A stretch of DNA of 64,000 nucleotides from UBA1351 sp964627665 (GCA_964627665.1 CAZVKG010000011.1:1-64000), one strand, 5' to 3'. Positions 53,209-62,591 are shown, counted from the stretch's first letter. The notes: generated from the letters alone by a model not told the origin. Numbers and translations: made by a program.

Positions 53209-53949
53209 TTAATCTCTTTTGTTCTCTTTAATATAATTTGAAAAACTTAAGCCTGTATATTTTTTGAAACATTTTCCAAAGTAGTTAGGATCCGGTATAC
53301 CGACTTCTGCTGCCACCTGATACATATACTGATTTTCTTTCGATAAACTAATCGCATATTCCATACGACAACCATTTAAAAAATCGATAAAAGATACGCC
53401 GGTTTCTTCTTTAAATGCTCGACTTAAGTAACTAGCGTTGAATCCAAACTTAAGTGCAACTGAAGTCAAGTTCAACTCCGGTTCTTTAAAATGTTCGATA
53501 ACATACTCTCTTACTTTACCTATAGATGAAATCTTGACTTCCTCTAATTGCCCTCGCTCTTCACGTGGGGCATGTCGATCCAATTCTTTTTTTATATTCA
53601 TCAGTGTATCATTAATTTCAATTTTATTAATGGGTTTAAGCAAATAATTTGCGACACCAATGCCAATACATTCTCTTGCGTAATCAAAATCATTGAAAGC
53701 TGTTAACATGACAATCTTAAGATAAGGATAGCGTTCAATCGCTAACTTTGCAAATTCAATACCATCCATAAAGGGCATTCGAATATCAACAAATAGGACA
53801 TCCGGATTTAGTTCATCAATAGTATTAATGGCCTCAATCCCACTTGATGCCTCGCCAACTACTTCGAATCCCAACATTTCCCATTTAATGGTTAGCTTCA
53901 GCAGATTTTTTATTTTTTGTTCATCATCAATAATCATCACTCGATACAT
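53209..53949 (-). CDS. YesN-type response regulator (short form)
   Basis: Two-component regulator of 246 residues: receiver about 1-120 with Asp55 in VLFVDIRMPFMDG and Lys in YLLKPINK, then a short linker and an AraC-type DNA-binding domain (LTSVALKFGFNASYLSRAFKEE, YQVAAEVGIPDPNYFGKCFKKYTGLSF). It lacks the long middle region seen in the 531-residue homolog at 11.6-13.1 kb. Its start overlaps the kinase gene by 23 bp and the ribosome site AAAGGAGGTAAAAAAC lies in that gene. Last gene of the sugar operon; it likely activates the operon itself. Confidence 0.92.
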   Translation of the reverse strand: MYRVMIIDDEQKIKNLLKLTIKWEMLGFEVVGEASSGIEAINTIDELNPDVLFVDIRMPFMDGIEFAKLAIERYPYLKIVMLTAFNDFDYARECIGIGVANYLLKPINKIEINDTLMNIKKELDRHAPREERGQLEEVKISSIGKVREYVIEHFKEPELNLTSVALKFGFNASYLSRAFKEETGVSFIDFLNGCRMEYAISLSKENQYMYQVAAEVGIPDPNYFGKCFKKYTGLSFSNYIKENKRD

Positions 53950-55669
53950 TCTGTTTTTTACCTCCTTTTGGAATTTTTATATCCACACGCGTATATTCTC
54001 CAACCACACTTGTCACCTTAACAACATCTTTTTGTTCAAAATAATATTGGATCCGCTCAATGGTTCCCTTGAATCCAAAACTTTTTCGGCTTTTTCCTTC
54101 CATAATTTGTAAAATCCGCTTGTCGTCCATGCCGATGCCGGTATCATAAACAACCAGATGCACTATGCCTTCCTCTTCAAAAACCTGGATTTTAATGATA
54201 CACTTTTCACCCTTTAGCCGAACACCATGATATAAACTATTCTCGACTAAGGGTTGCAAAATCAACTTCGGCACACGTATATTTTCCAATTCCGGATCCA
54301 CTTCATAAATATCTTCAAAAATATCTCCATAACGTAATCGTTGTAAGGTTAAATAGTCTTTAACAATTTCCACTTCATCTTTAATCGGAATCTCACGACT
54401 ACCACGGCTCAAAAATTTTCGATAGAACTTTCCAAGTGTATCGACTGCTTCATAGACATTTTCTGCAGGTTCAGTCAATGCTAGATAGGCAATTGTATCT
54501 AGGGTATTATATAAAAAATGTGGCTTAATCTGTTCTTGTAAGACTTCTAACTCTGCTTGCTGAATAGATTTTTCCTTCTCCAACAGTTCACTAATCAATT
54601 CATTAAGTTCCACAAGCATATCGTTATAGCTGTCTTTTAAATAACCAATTTCATCATTCGCTAGGGGCAGGCTCACACGGCGTAACCACCCTGTATTAAC
54701 AGACTTCATTGCACCGGCCAGTCTCTGAATCGGATGTGTAATATAACGTGTAATAAAAAAACCAATCATCCCAATGACTAAGGCTGAAACCAAAAAGACA
54801 ATGGCTAATATTTTACCCGCTTCATCGGTCAATACTTGCGTAAAATGAATTTTTTCATATGATTTCAAAATAAAGGGTGTATTCTCAATGACTTGATAGG
54901 ACACAATACCTTCATTGCCAATCGTTTCCTGCTGATAACTTGCACCCGTATATTCAATGGCATCTAATTCTTCATGATAACTTTGCTTGGATAAAACAGT
55001 TCCGTCAAGGCCAAAAAAACCAAAAGCCTTATTTTCTGATATCATATTACGATAGGTATTATCGAACAAATCCACGGATAAGTTAATCATAATACTTCCA
55101 ATTGGGCGTTGCGTTTCCAAATCATTGACAACACGAATTAAGGAAATGACCGGCCATTCAATATCCCGTCGTATAGCTCCCCTTCCATTGATTGCCAAGT
55201 AATATCCGCCGGCTCTAGGACGCACATCTTCAAGGAGTTCCTCTAGTTTTTCAACATTAATGTGGGTGACTCCAATACCTGAAGATACATAATCATAGTC
55301 TTCTTGGAACACAAAAACAGATGAAACATTATTAAATAAATTCATGGTATCATAGATGGCACGCACTGCTTCTTGTTTTACATAAAACTCGTCTTCATCC
55401 GACTTTAAAAAAGCAACAACTTCCTTGTCTGTCATAATCAATTGACTCATATTATCAATACTTTCAATCTCTGCATTTAAGTTGTTCCCGATTGACTTTA
55501 ATGTATTCATATTACTTTCTAAGGTATATTCAACCATGCTTTGTTGGATGATAAAGGCGTATATACCGTAAAAAACAAGCAGGTAAATGAGAATAATCGC
55601 AATAAAAAGATATTTAACTTTTTTATCCAAATTCAAGTCGTTAAATTGATCTTTTAATCGTTTTTTCAT
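53927..55669 (-). CDS. YesM-type sensor histidine kinase with dCache-like sensor
   Basis: Membrane kinase of about 580 residues. One transmembrane helix near 20-45, an extracellular Cache-like sensor (about 45-285), a second helix (ILAIVFLVSALVIGMIGFFIT), a HAMP domain (HPIQRLAGAMKSVNTG), the His_kinase phospho-acceptor region LQEQIKPHFLYNTLDTIA, and the ATPase part with LILQPLVENSLYHGV and DTGIGM. The start at 55669 follows CAGGTGAAGAGA. Located between the GH3 gene (55 bp) and the regulator gene (23-bp overlap). The direct extracellular sensor contrasts with the receptor-assisted kinase at 13.2 kb. Likely senses an oligosaccharide or related signal. Confidence 0.9.
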   Translation of the reverse strand: MKKRLKDQFNDLNLDKKVKYLFIAIILIYLLVFYGIYAFIIQQSMVEYTLESNMNTLKSIGNNLNAEIESIDNMSQLIMTDKEVVAFLKSDEDEFYVKQEAVRAIYDTMNLFNNVSSVFVFQEDYDYVSSGIGVTHINVEKLEELLEDVRPRAGGYYLAINGRGAIRRDIEWPVISLIRVVNDLETQRPIGSIMINLSVDLFDNTYRNMISENKAFGFFGLDGTVLSKQSYHEELDAIEYTGASYQQETIGNEGIVSYQVIENTPFILKSYEKIHFTQVLTDEAGKILAIVFLVSALVIGMIGFFITRYITHPIQRLAGAMKSVNTGWLRRVSLPLANDEIGYLKDSYNDMLVELNELISELLEKEKSIQQAELEVLQEQIKPHFLYNTLDTIAYLALTEPAENVYEAVDTLGKFYRKFLSRGSREIPIKDEVEIVKDYLTLQRLRYGDIFEDIYEVDPELENIRVPKLILQPLVENSLYHGVRLKGEKCIIKIQVFEEEGIVHLVVYDTGIGMDDKRILQIMEGKSRKSFGFKGTIERIQYYFEQKDVVKVTSVVGEYTRVDIKIPKGGKKQNVSSDDY

Positions 55670-55731
55670 TCTCTTCACCTGCTTGCATTTTCTTTCATTC
55701 TACCATAGATTATCGTAGATACCAACCGAAT

Positions 55732-57837
55732 CTACAGATTAATCTGAATCGATAAGGGTTTATGCCCCATTAATGTTTGACTACGCTCATCCGGTAAAAA
55801 TGTACCTACATATAAGGTAAATGTTTGACTATCAATCCTTCGCTCTCCAGCATCATCTACAGCCATCAAAGCCGTCCAAGGAATTTCAATGGAAACACGC
55901 CTTGTCTCTCCTGCTTCAAGACAAATACGCTGATATCCTGATAGACTGACATTTTTTACAGCATACTTTGATTCTTCATCTTTTATATAACACTGGATAA
56001 CATCTTCAGTTGTTATTTGGCCCATATTCTCAGCCTTTACACTAACTTTCATAACTTCATTTTCCTTGACTTGTTCGATATAGGCATCTTGACACCGTAT
56101 ATCCCCATACGTCAATCCATATCCAAAGGAATATAAAGGTTCCCCCGTATAATAACGATAGGTCCTGTTTTCCATTGAATAGTCTGTAAATTCAGGCAAT
56201 CCTTCTAAGGTACGATAGAATGTCACCGGTAACTTTCCTGATGGTGATGTATTGCCAAAAAGTATATCCGCAAGGGCTTTACCACCACGCGCTCCCGGAT
56301 ACCATGCCTGTAATATGCCTTGACAATGTGTGTCTGCATAGCTTAAGTTAATAGCGCTTCCTGCAATGAGACACAGAATCACCGGTTTACCTGTCTCCAT
56401 GACTTTTTCCAGGAGTTGTTGTTGAACCTTGGGAAGTTCAAGATCCACTTTATCGCCGGAACCTACATGATTTCCTTCGTCCATTTCTTCACCTTCAAGA
56501 CGTTCATCCAAGCCAAGGCATAACACAACCACATCGCTATGCTCTGCTACTGTTATGGCTTCCGATAGTCGATCATTTGCTACAGCTAAGGGCTCTGTTC
56601 GATCCTTCCAAAGTTCACATCCCTTGCTATAAAGTACACGTGCCTGGTCACCGACTTCATCTTGAATGCCTTCAAGCAAGGTTATATATCGAGACGACGT
56701 TCCATAGTAATTGGCCTTTAAGGCAAGTCGACTATTAGCATTAGGTCCAATCACACCAATCGTTTTAAGGGCATTTTTATCTAGGGGTAGAATTCCTTCG
56801 TTTTTCAAAAGAACAATACTTTTTCTTGCAGCTTCAACGGCAAGCTCTGTATGCTCTTTGGATTCAATGACTTCATAAGGTATTTGATCAAACTCCGTAT
56901 CATCAAACAATCCTAACTTATATCTTGTCGTAAATAATCGAACAGCAGCTTCTGTAATTTGATCTTCTGTTACAAGTCCTGCTTCATAGGCTTGTAACAT
57001 ATATAGGTAAATATTTCCACAGTTCAAATCACAACCTGCATCCATGGCAAGTGCTGCGGATTCTTTTGGCGACTTTGTCACCTTGTGATACATATGAAAA
57101 TCTTTAATCGCCCAACAATCGGACACAACATGTCCTTTGAATTCCCAACGCTCACGTAAAATATCTCTAAGAAGGAAATAACTTCCGCAAGCCGGCTCTC
57201 CATTAACACGATTATAGGCGCCCATAACGCTCTCGACTTGCCCCTCTTTGACACATGCTTCAAATGCCGGCAAATACGTTTCCCAAAGGTCCTTAGGTGT
57301 TGATACAGCATCAAATTCATGGCGGAGATCTTCCGGTCCGCTATGCACCGCAAAGTGCTTTGCACATGCAGCTGCATGCATGACGTCGCCATCTCCTTGT
57401 AGTCCTTTGATAAAGGCCACACCTAGTCTAGCTGATAAATATGGATCTTCTCCATATGTTTCATGGCCACGACCCCATCTTGGGTCTCTAAAAATATTGA
57501 TATTGGGTGACCAAAAGGTCAGTCCCTTATAAATATCATGATCCCCATGTTTGGATGCCTCATTATATTTTGCACGCCCTTCATCTGCAATCACTTTAGC
57601 CACATGACTTAAAAATTCATCATCAAAAATAGCCGCTAAACCAATGGCTTGAGGAAAACTTGTTGCTGTTCCTGCTCTTGCCACACCATGCAATGCTTCA
57701 TTCCACCAATTGTAAGCAGGAATTCCCAAACGGGGAATTCCTGCTGAATTATAGGTCAATTGGCTGATTTTTTCATCTAATGTCATCTGTGCAACTAATT
57801 CTTGTGCACGTTTTCGATTCTTCTCATGTTGATACAT
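55732..57837 (-). CDS. GH3 family glycosidase, probable beta-xylosidase
   Basis: Retaining exo-glycosidase of 701 residues without signal peptide, so intracellular. The (beta/alpha)8 domain has AYNWWNEALHGVARAG and FWSPNINIFRDPRWGRGHETYGEDPYL, which are typical of the GH3 xylosidase/arabinofuranosidase branch. The nucleophile is Asp240 in GHVVSDCWAIKD. The alpha/beta sandwich domain and a C-terminal fibronectin-III-like domain (about 590-700) follow. It lies 30 bp after the second permease gene in the uptake operon, so it should cleave the imported oligosaccharide. Beta-glucosidase is the alternative; the motifs favour xyloside. Confidence 0.9.
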   Translation of the reverse strand: MYQHEKNRKRAQELVAQMTLDEKISQLTYNSAGIPRLGIPAYNWWNEALHGVARAGTATSFPQAIGLAAIFDDEFLSHVAKVIADEGRAKYNEASKHGDHDIYKGLTFWSPNINIFRDPRWGRGHETYGEDPYLSARLGVAFIKGLQGDGDVMHAAACAKHFAVHSGPEDLRHEFDAVSTPKDLWETYLPAFEACVKEGQVESVMGAYNRVNGEPACGSYFLLRDILRERWEFKGHVVSDCWAIKDFHMYHKVTKSPKESAALAMDAGCDLNCGNIYLYMLQAYEAGLVTEDQITEAAVRLFTTRYKLGLFDDTEFDQIPYEVIESKEHTELAVEAARKSIVLLKNEGILPLDKNALKTIGVIGPNANSRLALKANYYGTSSRYITLLEGIQDEVGDQARVLYSKGCELWKDRTEPLAVANDRLSEAITVAEHSDVVVLCLGLDERLEGEEMDEGNHVGSGDKVDLELPKVQQQLLEKVMETGKPVILCLIAGSAINLSYADTHCQGILQAWYPGARGGKALADILFGNTSPSGKLPVTFYRTLEGLPEFTDYSMENRTYRYYTGEPLYSFGYGLTYGDIRCQDAYIEQVKENEVMKVSVKAENMGQITTEDVIQCYIKDEESKYAVKNVSLSGYQRICLEAGETRRVSIEIPWTALMAVDDAGERRIDSQTFTLYVGTFLPDERSQTLMGHKPLSIQINL

Positions 57838-57867
57838 ATTGACCTCCTATATTTAACTTTAAGACGT

Positions 57868-58701
57868 TTAACCTTTAACGGCTCCCATAACTAAGCTTTC
57901 TTGTATCCGTTTACCCATGAATGCATATAGAATCAACACAGGGAATGTCGCGATAACAAGTGCCGCTCCGATTGGTCCCCATTCTGTCGTATATGAACCG
58001 GATAAGTTTTGAATACCTACAGATAATGTTCGATATTTTGCTTCGCTTATAAAGATAACTGCAAACATTAACTCGTTCCATGCTTGCAAGAAAACAAAAA
58101 TACCAATCGTTGATAATGCCGGTCGCATTAAGGGTAAAATAATATGCCAAAAAATACCATATATACTTGCTCCATCAATACAGGCCGCTTCTTCAAGCTC
58201 ACGCGGAATACCACTGATAAAACTGCTACTAATTAATATTGCCATGGCTAATGCAAACGCTGCATAAGGAATAATTAAGGCTTGATATGAATTGGTCATT
58301 TTTAAATTCCTTAGCATAATAAATACCGGTAATATTGCTGCATGAATCGGTACAGTTAAGCCAAGCATAAACATATTATTGGCAAACTTACGCCCTCTCC
58401 AAACCATACGCTCTAAGGCATAGGTTGCTGTTAATGCCGCAATAATGGTTAATGCGATTGTACCGGCGGTTACTATAAAACTATTCATAAAATAAATAGC
58501 CATATTCCCGGTTGTTAATGCTGCTGTATAATTTTCCCATAGCCATTCTTTGGGTAATCCAATAACATTTTCTCCGAAAATCTCGCTATTGGATTTTAAT
58601 GAAAAGGTAAACATCCAATAAAGCGGGAATATTTGTACAAGTGTCCAAAAACAAAGGAGTGCGAAAACGATATTTTTTCCGACTTTGCTTTCTTTTTTCA
58701 T
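57868..58701 (-). CDS. Carbohydrate ABC transporter permease (MalG type)
   Basis: Inner-membrane permease of a CUT1 oligosaccharide importer, 277 residues with six membrane segments. The EAA loop is ELEEAACIDGASIYGIFWHIILPLMRPALS, the site that docks to the ATPase. It starts directly after the MalF-type gene (stop and start adjacent). No ATPase gene is in this operon, so an MsmK-type shared ATPase elsewhere must energise it. Ribosome site AGGTGGATTAA. Confidence 0.92.
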   Translation of the reverse strand: MKKESKVGKNIVFALLCFWTLVQIFPLYWMFTFSLKSNSEIFGENVIGLPKEWLWENYTAALTTGNMAIYFMNSFIVTAGTIALTIIAALTATYALERMVWRGRKFANNMFMLGLTVPIHAAILPVFIMLRNLKMTNSYQALIIPYAAFALAMAILISSSFISGIPRELEEAACIDGASIYGIFWHIILPLMRPALSTIGIFVFLQAWNELMFAVIFISEAKYRTLSVGIQNLSGSYTTEWGPIGAALVIATFPVLILYAFMGKRIQESLVMGAVKG

Positions 58702-59583
58702 TTAATCCACCTCCGTTTTGAACGCTTTTTTAATTAATACTGCAAAGAAGAAACATAAGAATATAATCATAATGGCAATTGAACTACCATAACCATATTG
58801 GTTCCTTAAAAAAATCCTAGAAACCATGAGTGTACTTGGAACTTCACTGGCATGGGCCGGTCCTCCATTGGTTAAAACATAAATCATATCAAATGCTTTC
58901 AATGATCCGACTACTGCAAAGATAACGCATACTTGCAATACCGGTTTTAATAGAGGAATGGTGATGTACCGTGAAATCTGATTATCTGTTGCTCCATCAA
59001 TTTTTGCCGCTTCTCGTAAACTTGTCGGAATCGATTTAATTCCTGCATACATAAGTAGCATATGATAGCCTACATATTGCCATAGTAGAGGGATGAATAC
59101 GGCTAACAAAGCCGTATCCTGATCCCCTAACCATGTTCTTGTGAGATTGTCTAACCCCATAGAACGAAGAGCCATGTTGATCAATCCATATTGCGGATTG
59201 TATATCTTCATCCAAAGTTGTCCAATAACTACTGTTGAAATCATTACCGGAATAAAAAATACGGTTACAAAGAATCTTTCTCCTTTTCTTCCTTTCGCTA
59301 ATGCAAGAGCCAATATTAATGCTAACCCTAGCTGTAGTGTCACGGAAAGCCCGGCTAATATGAATGCATTCCTAAGTGACTTAACAAAGCCTCCTGACCT
59401 ACTTGTAAATAACCCGATGTAGTTGTCTAATCCTATAAATGTCGCCTCGGTCATACCATCCCAATCAAGTAGGCTATAATAGCCGGACATGAAGATTGGC
59501 ACAATGATAATTGACACAAACAAAACAGTTGCCGGTAACATGAATAGAATGATCGCTGTTTTGTTCTTCATTACTTTGTCCAT
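58702..59583 (-). CDS. Carbohydrate ABC transporter permease (MalF type)
   Basis: Partner permease of 293 residues with six predicted membrane segments. The EAA loop reads LREAAKIDGATDNQISRYITIPLLKPVLQ. The N-terminus NKTAIILFMLPATVLFVSIIIVPIFMSGYYSLLDW and the C-terminal NGGPAHASEVPSTLM are typical of CUT1 permeases. Located 29 bp after the binding-protein gene and abutting the MalG-type gene. Specificity is set by the binding protein. Confidence 0.92.
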   Translation of the reverse strand: MDKVMKNKTAIILFMLPATVLFVSIIIVPIFMSGYYSLLDWDGMTEATFIGLDNYIGLFTSRSGGFVKSLRNAFILAGLSVTLQLGLALILALALAKGRKGERFFVTVFFIPVMISTVVIGQLWMKIYNPQYGLINMALRSMGLDNLTRTWLGDQDTALLAVFIPLLWQYVGYHMLLMYAGIKSIPTSLREAAKIDGATDNQISRYITIPLLKPVLQVCVIFAVVGSLKAFDMIYVLTNGGPAHASEVPSTLMVSRIFLRNQYGYGSSIAIMIIFLCFFFAVLIKKAFKTEVD

Positions 59584-59612
59584 TATCGATCCTCCATAAC
59601 TTTATGTTGTGC

Positions 59613-60977
59613 TTATTGTCCCAGTTGATCTGCCATTGCTTCAGCAAATTCTTCCGGTGTTAAGTTTCCAATATATAATTCTTGTAATAATGCAAGATAT
59701 TCTCCTGCATCGCCTGCTTCCATTAATGTATCAAACCATAATGTGAATGATGTTGCGTTTCTTGCATTTTGAGCAACCTTTTGAACTAGAGGTTTAATTT
59801 CACTTTCATCATAATCCACATCCCAAGCTGCAACACCTGCACCATCAAGATATGCATATTTTGAGATACTTCGTGCCAATTCAAACGCAGCATTTCCAGC
59901 CACTTCAGGATGTTTAGTTGAAGCTGCAACCATCAATGTATCCGATGCTCCACCCATGAAGTCTGTAATTTGTGCATTAGCATCATTTAATACAGGAATT
60001 GGCGCCAAGTCAAAATCTTCCGGAGTTTCTGAGTCTGTATAGATTGAACCTGCCATCCAGCTACCTGTAATATACATAGGCACTGTTCCGTTGTAGAATA
60101 ATTGACTTGCTTCATCGTTTGAAAGACCTGCTGCACCTTCAATTAAAGCGCCCATCTCAATAAGCTCAACTAAACTTGCTGATGCATTGATAAAATCTGG
60201 ATCATTGTAACTTCCGCTTGTTTTTGTTAATACATTGTGTACTTTTTCAGGACCTGCTGATTTTAATGTTAATGCATCATGTGTCATTGCAAGTACCCAA
60301 GTATCTTTTACGCTAATACCGATTGGTGTAACTCCATCATCTAAGAATGCTTGATTTACAGTTTTCCACTCTTCAAATGTTGTTGGAGCTGTTAATCCAC
60401 GCTCATCAAACATTTTTTTGTTGTAAAATAATAACGAAACCGGTGTTGAGTATGTTGAACCATAAATTTGTCCATTATATGTTGCATTTCCTAACGCCGC
60501 TTGATTTAATTCATCAGAGAAATCTACATAATAATCATCTAATGGCATAACCTTTTCAGATTCAACAAACGCTTGAGAGAAACCACCACCCCATGTAAAG
60601 AAGATGTCCGGTAAATCATTAGCCGCTACCGCTGTTTTAATTTTTGTTTTGTATGATTCATTTTCAAATGTTTCGTGAACAATAGTTACACCAGGATGTG
60701 CTGCTTCAAAATCAGCAATTGCATTTGTATATGCCGGATTAAAGGCATCACTTTCTGTTGCAATACTCCAAAGTGTCAATGTAACTTCTTCTGCATCATT
60801 TCCTGCATCTGTGTCAGTATCTGTTGTTCCTGAATCCGTTGATCCTGCGTCTGCTGAAGTATCTGTATCTGTTGAGCTGTCTGTACTTCCGGCATCATCG
60901 CCACCACATGCAGTTAAGGACATTATAAGTGTTAATACTAAAAATAACCCCACTACTTTTTTTGTAAAACCTTTCAT
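59613..60977 (-). CDS. Extracellular oligosaccharide-binding lipoprotein (family 1)
   Basis: Solute receptor of the CUT1 importer, 454 residues. The lipobox is SLTAC (Cys24), followed by an Asp/Ser/Thr-rich linker with repeated TDT/SDS units to about residue 65. The fold shows VTLTLWSIATESDAFNPAY, VTIVHETFENESYKTKIKTAVAANDLPDIFFTWGG, VSLLFYNKKMFDERGLTAPTTFEEW and NGTVPMYITGSWMAGS. First gene of the six-gene operon SBP-MalF-MalG-GH3-YesM-YesN. The ATG follows TGGAGGTAGTTT. A TATAAT box lies ~65 nt upstream without a good -35, as expected for an activator-dependent promoter. Substrate probably xylo- or related oligosaccharides. Confidence 0.9.
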   Translation of the reverse strand: MKGFTKKVVGLFLVLTLIMSLTACGGDDAGSTDSSTDTDTSADAGSTDSGTTDTDTDAGNDAEEVTLTLWSIATESDAFNPAYTNAIADFEAAHPGVTIVHETFENESYKTKIKTAVAANDLPDIFFTWGGGFSQAFVESEKVMPLDDYYVDFSDELNQAALGNATYNGQIYGSTYSTPVSLLFYNKKMFDERGLTAPTTFEEWKTVNQAFLDDGVTPIGISVKDTWVLAMTHDALTLKSAGPEKVHNVLTKTSGSYNDPDFINASASLVELIEMGALIEGAAGLSNDEASQLFYNGTVPMYITGSWMAGSIYTDSETPEDFDLAPIPVLNDANAQITDFMGGASDTLMVAASTKHPEVAGNAAFELARSISKYAYLDGAGVAAWDVDYDESEIKPLVQKVAQNARNATSFTLWFDTLMEAGDAGEYLALLQELYIGNLTPEEFAEAMADQLGQ

Positions 60978-61085
60978 AAACTACCTCCATTTTTTTAATA
61001 GATTGATTTTAGCTACAAATTAATTATATAAAAAACTGATTAAAACATGAACGGACAATCTTTGCTGCAATAGGTAATATTTTTA

Positions 61086-61240
61086 CCTAAGAGTTTTCCA
61101 CTCAAAATCAACTTAGTTTTTCTTCGGATGCGATTCTCCTAAATCGACGTTTCAACGATTTAGGAGAATCGCATCCGTTATTGAAAAACTTGATTTTGAG
61201 CGGAAAACTCGGTTGAGGTTTTGAGCGGAAAACTCTTAGG
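61086..61240. repeat. Long palindromic intergenic element
   Basis: Almost the entire 155 bp folds on itself. A perfect 21-bp core stem lies at 61126-61146 and 61156-61176 around a nine-base loop. The outer arms (GAGTTTTCC...CTCAAAATCAA...GTTTTTC) pair with small bulges out to CCTAAGAGTTTTCC at 61086-61099 and GGAAAACTCTTAGG at 61227-61240. The right arm carries a tandem duplication of TTTTGAGCGGAAAACTC (61194-61210 and 61219-61235). No ORF is inside. It lies between the start of the divergent sugar operon and uppP, so it is not needed as a terminator. A non-autonomous (MITE-like) insertion or regulatory cruciform is possible. Confidence 0.7.
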
Positions 61241-61257
61241 TTTTAATCTATCTTTAA

Positions 61258-61286
61258 TTGCAATTCATCCATTACCTAAGTATAAT
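61258..61286 (+). promoter_or_regulatory. Promoter of uppP
   Basis: TTGCAA (61258-61263) and TATAAT (61281-61286) with exactly 17 bp between, starting a leader of about 45 nt before the uppP ATG. It begins just outside the palindromic element. Confidence 0.75.
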
Positions 61287-61339
61287 AAAGAAGACTATCT
61301 CTCAATAGAGAATATAAAATAATTAAGGCGGGTATTAAA

Positions 61340-62158
61340 ATGATTGAATTTTTAAAAGTATTTTTTCTCGGTATCGTTCAAGGTATTACTGAATGGCTTC
61401 CTATTAGTAGCACCGGTCACATGATTTTGGTCGATGAATTCATAAACCTTGATGTCAGCCCCCAGTTTATGGCCATGTTTTTAGTTGTTATACAATTCGG
61501 CTCTATCTTGGCTGTCGTTGTTCTTTTTTTTAATAAGCTGTTTCCTTTTGATTTCACTCCTGATCGTGAGCATTTTATTAAAAAAGATATTATGATTTTA
61601 TGGTTTAAAATATTTGTTGCCTGTATTCCGGCTGCAATCATCGGCCTCTTATATGATGATATCATCAATGAACTGTTTTACAATTATCAAACCGTTGCCC
61701 TCATGCTCATCTTATACGGTATCTTATTTATTATAATTGAGTATGCCCATAAAGGCAAACTTCCAAAGATAACAACCTTGGGCGTCATTTCTTACAAGAC
61801 GGCTTTTCTCATCGGTATCTTTCAAGCACTTGCACTCATTCCCGGAACGTCTCGTTCAGGAGCAACTATCATTGGAGCAATGATCTTAGGTGCTTCCCGG
61901 GTAATTGCTGCTGAATTCACTTTCTTCTTAGCAATCCCTGTCATGTTTGGTGCTAGTTTATTAAAACTTATTAAGTTTGGGTTTGATTTTACGGGTCAAG
62001 AATTAATGATTTTAATCGGGGGCATGATTGTTGCCTTTATTACCTCGATTCTTGCCATCAAGTTTTTAATGGGTTATATTAAAAAACATGATTTCAAAGT
62101 CTTTGGCTACTATCGTATCATTTTAGGTTTGATTGTACTCATTTACTTCCTTGTTTGA
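61340..62158 (+). CDS. uppP: Undecaprenyl-diphosphatase
   Basis: Integral membrane phosphatase (BacA/UppP) that recycles undecaprenyl diphosphate to the monophosphate carrier needed for peptidoglycan and other wall polymers; also linked to bacitracin resistance. The 272-residue protein has the two signature loops QGITEWLPISSTGHMILVDEF and IPGTSRSGATIIGAMILGASR, with catalytic Glu and Arg/Ser residues, and about eight helices. The ATG follows AAGGCGGGTATTAAA. Single-gene unit with its own promoter and terminator. Confidence 0.95.
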   Translation: MIEFLKVFFLGIVQGITEWLPISSTGHMILVDEFINLDVSPQFMAMFLVVIQFGSILAVVVLFFNKLFPFDFTPDREHFIKKDIMILWFKIFVACIPAAIIGLLYDDIINELFYNYQTVALMLILYGILFIIIEYAHKGKLPKITTLGVISYKTAFLIGIFQALALIPGTSRSGATIIGAMILGASRVIAAEFTFFLAIPVMFGASLLKLIKFGFDFTGQELMILIGGMIVAFITSILAIKFLMGYIKKHDFKVFGYYRIILGLIVLIYFLV

Positions 62159-62176
62159 CAGAGCTAATAGCAAAGG

Positions 62177-62206
62177 AAAAAGGGGCATTATGCCTCTTTT
62201 TTATTT
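62177..62206 (+). terminator. Terminator of uppP
   Basis: AAAAGGGGCAT-TATGCCTCTTTTTT, a stem with one G-U pair followed by a T-run, 20 nt past the stop codon. Confidence 0.8.
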
Positions 62207-62211
62207 TTCTA

Positions 62212-62240
62212 TTTACGCGAACACCAGTTCGTGTTATAAT
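62212..62240 (+). promoter_or_regulatory. Promoter of the 87-residue unknown gene
   Basis: TTTACG (62212-62217) and TATAAT (62235-62240) separated by 17 bp. The hexamers flank an imperfect inverted repeat GCGAACACCAGTTCGTGTT. The start codon is only 16 nt beyond the -10 box, so the mRNA leader is very short. Confidence 0.55.
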
Positions 62241-62256
62241 GAGCTTGGGTGATTTT

Positions 62257-62520
62257 ATGAAAACAATAACAAAACCAATAGAAATGATTAGTTGGACTGA
62301 AAAAGACGGCAAAATCCATCCCATACGGTTTAAAATTGAGTCTAGTGAAGGCGAACAAATCGTATACAAGGTTCAAAAAGTCTACACACGCGACTTCGAC
62401 AAAATAGCCGGTAACAAAGTATATTGCTTCACCTGTGAAATTGCCGTTAATAACAACCTGCGCATCTGCGAACTAAGATATAACCTCGACACCTGTTGCT
62501 GGTACCTCTTCAAGTTATAA
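62257..62520 (+). CDS. Conserved-looking small protein of unknown function (87 residues)
   Basis: A soluble protein without signal peptide. Its start MKTITKPIEMISWTEKDGK at 62257 has TTGGGTGATTTT upstream; a longer frame exists but overlaps the uppP end and lacks a ribosome site. The body has alternating short beta strands (IHPIRFKIES, IVYKVQKVYT, KVYCFTCEIAV, ICELRYNLDTCCWYLFKL). I recall similar short proteins in Clostridia annotated as hypothetical, but know no function. It has its own promoter and terminator, so it is a free-standing gene. Possibly a small beta-barrel or nucleic-acid-binding protein; this is a guess. Confidence 0.65.
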   Translation: MKTITKPIEMISWTEKDGKIHPIRFKIESSEGEQIVYKVQKVYTRDFDKIAGNKVYCFTCEIAVNNNLRICELRYNLDTCCWYLFKL

Positions 62521-62522
62521 AG

Positions 62523-62571
62523 AAAGTAGGTATATTGAGTAGTGGAAACTCAACATACCTACTTTTTTAAG
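62523..62571. terminator. Bidirectional terminator between the unknown gene and the TolC-family gene
   Basis: AAAGTAGGTAT and ATACCTACTTT, continued by TTGAGT/ACTCAA, form a 17-bp near-perfect stem with A/T-rich flanks on both sides, midway between two convergent genes. Confidence 0.85.
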
Positions 62572-62591
62572 GTTTTAATATGATTTGGTTG

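Noticed and set aside
57078..57532. Open frames on both strands inside the GH3 gene
   Set aside because: They lie wholly within the well-supported GH3 coding sequence, lack ribosome sites and give no recognisable protein.
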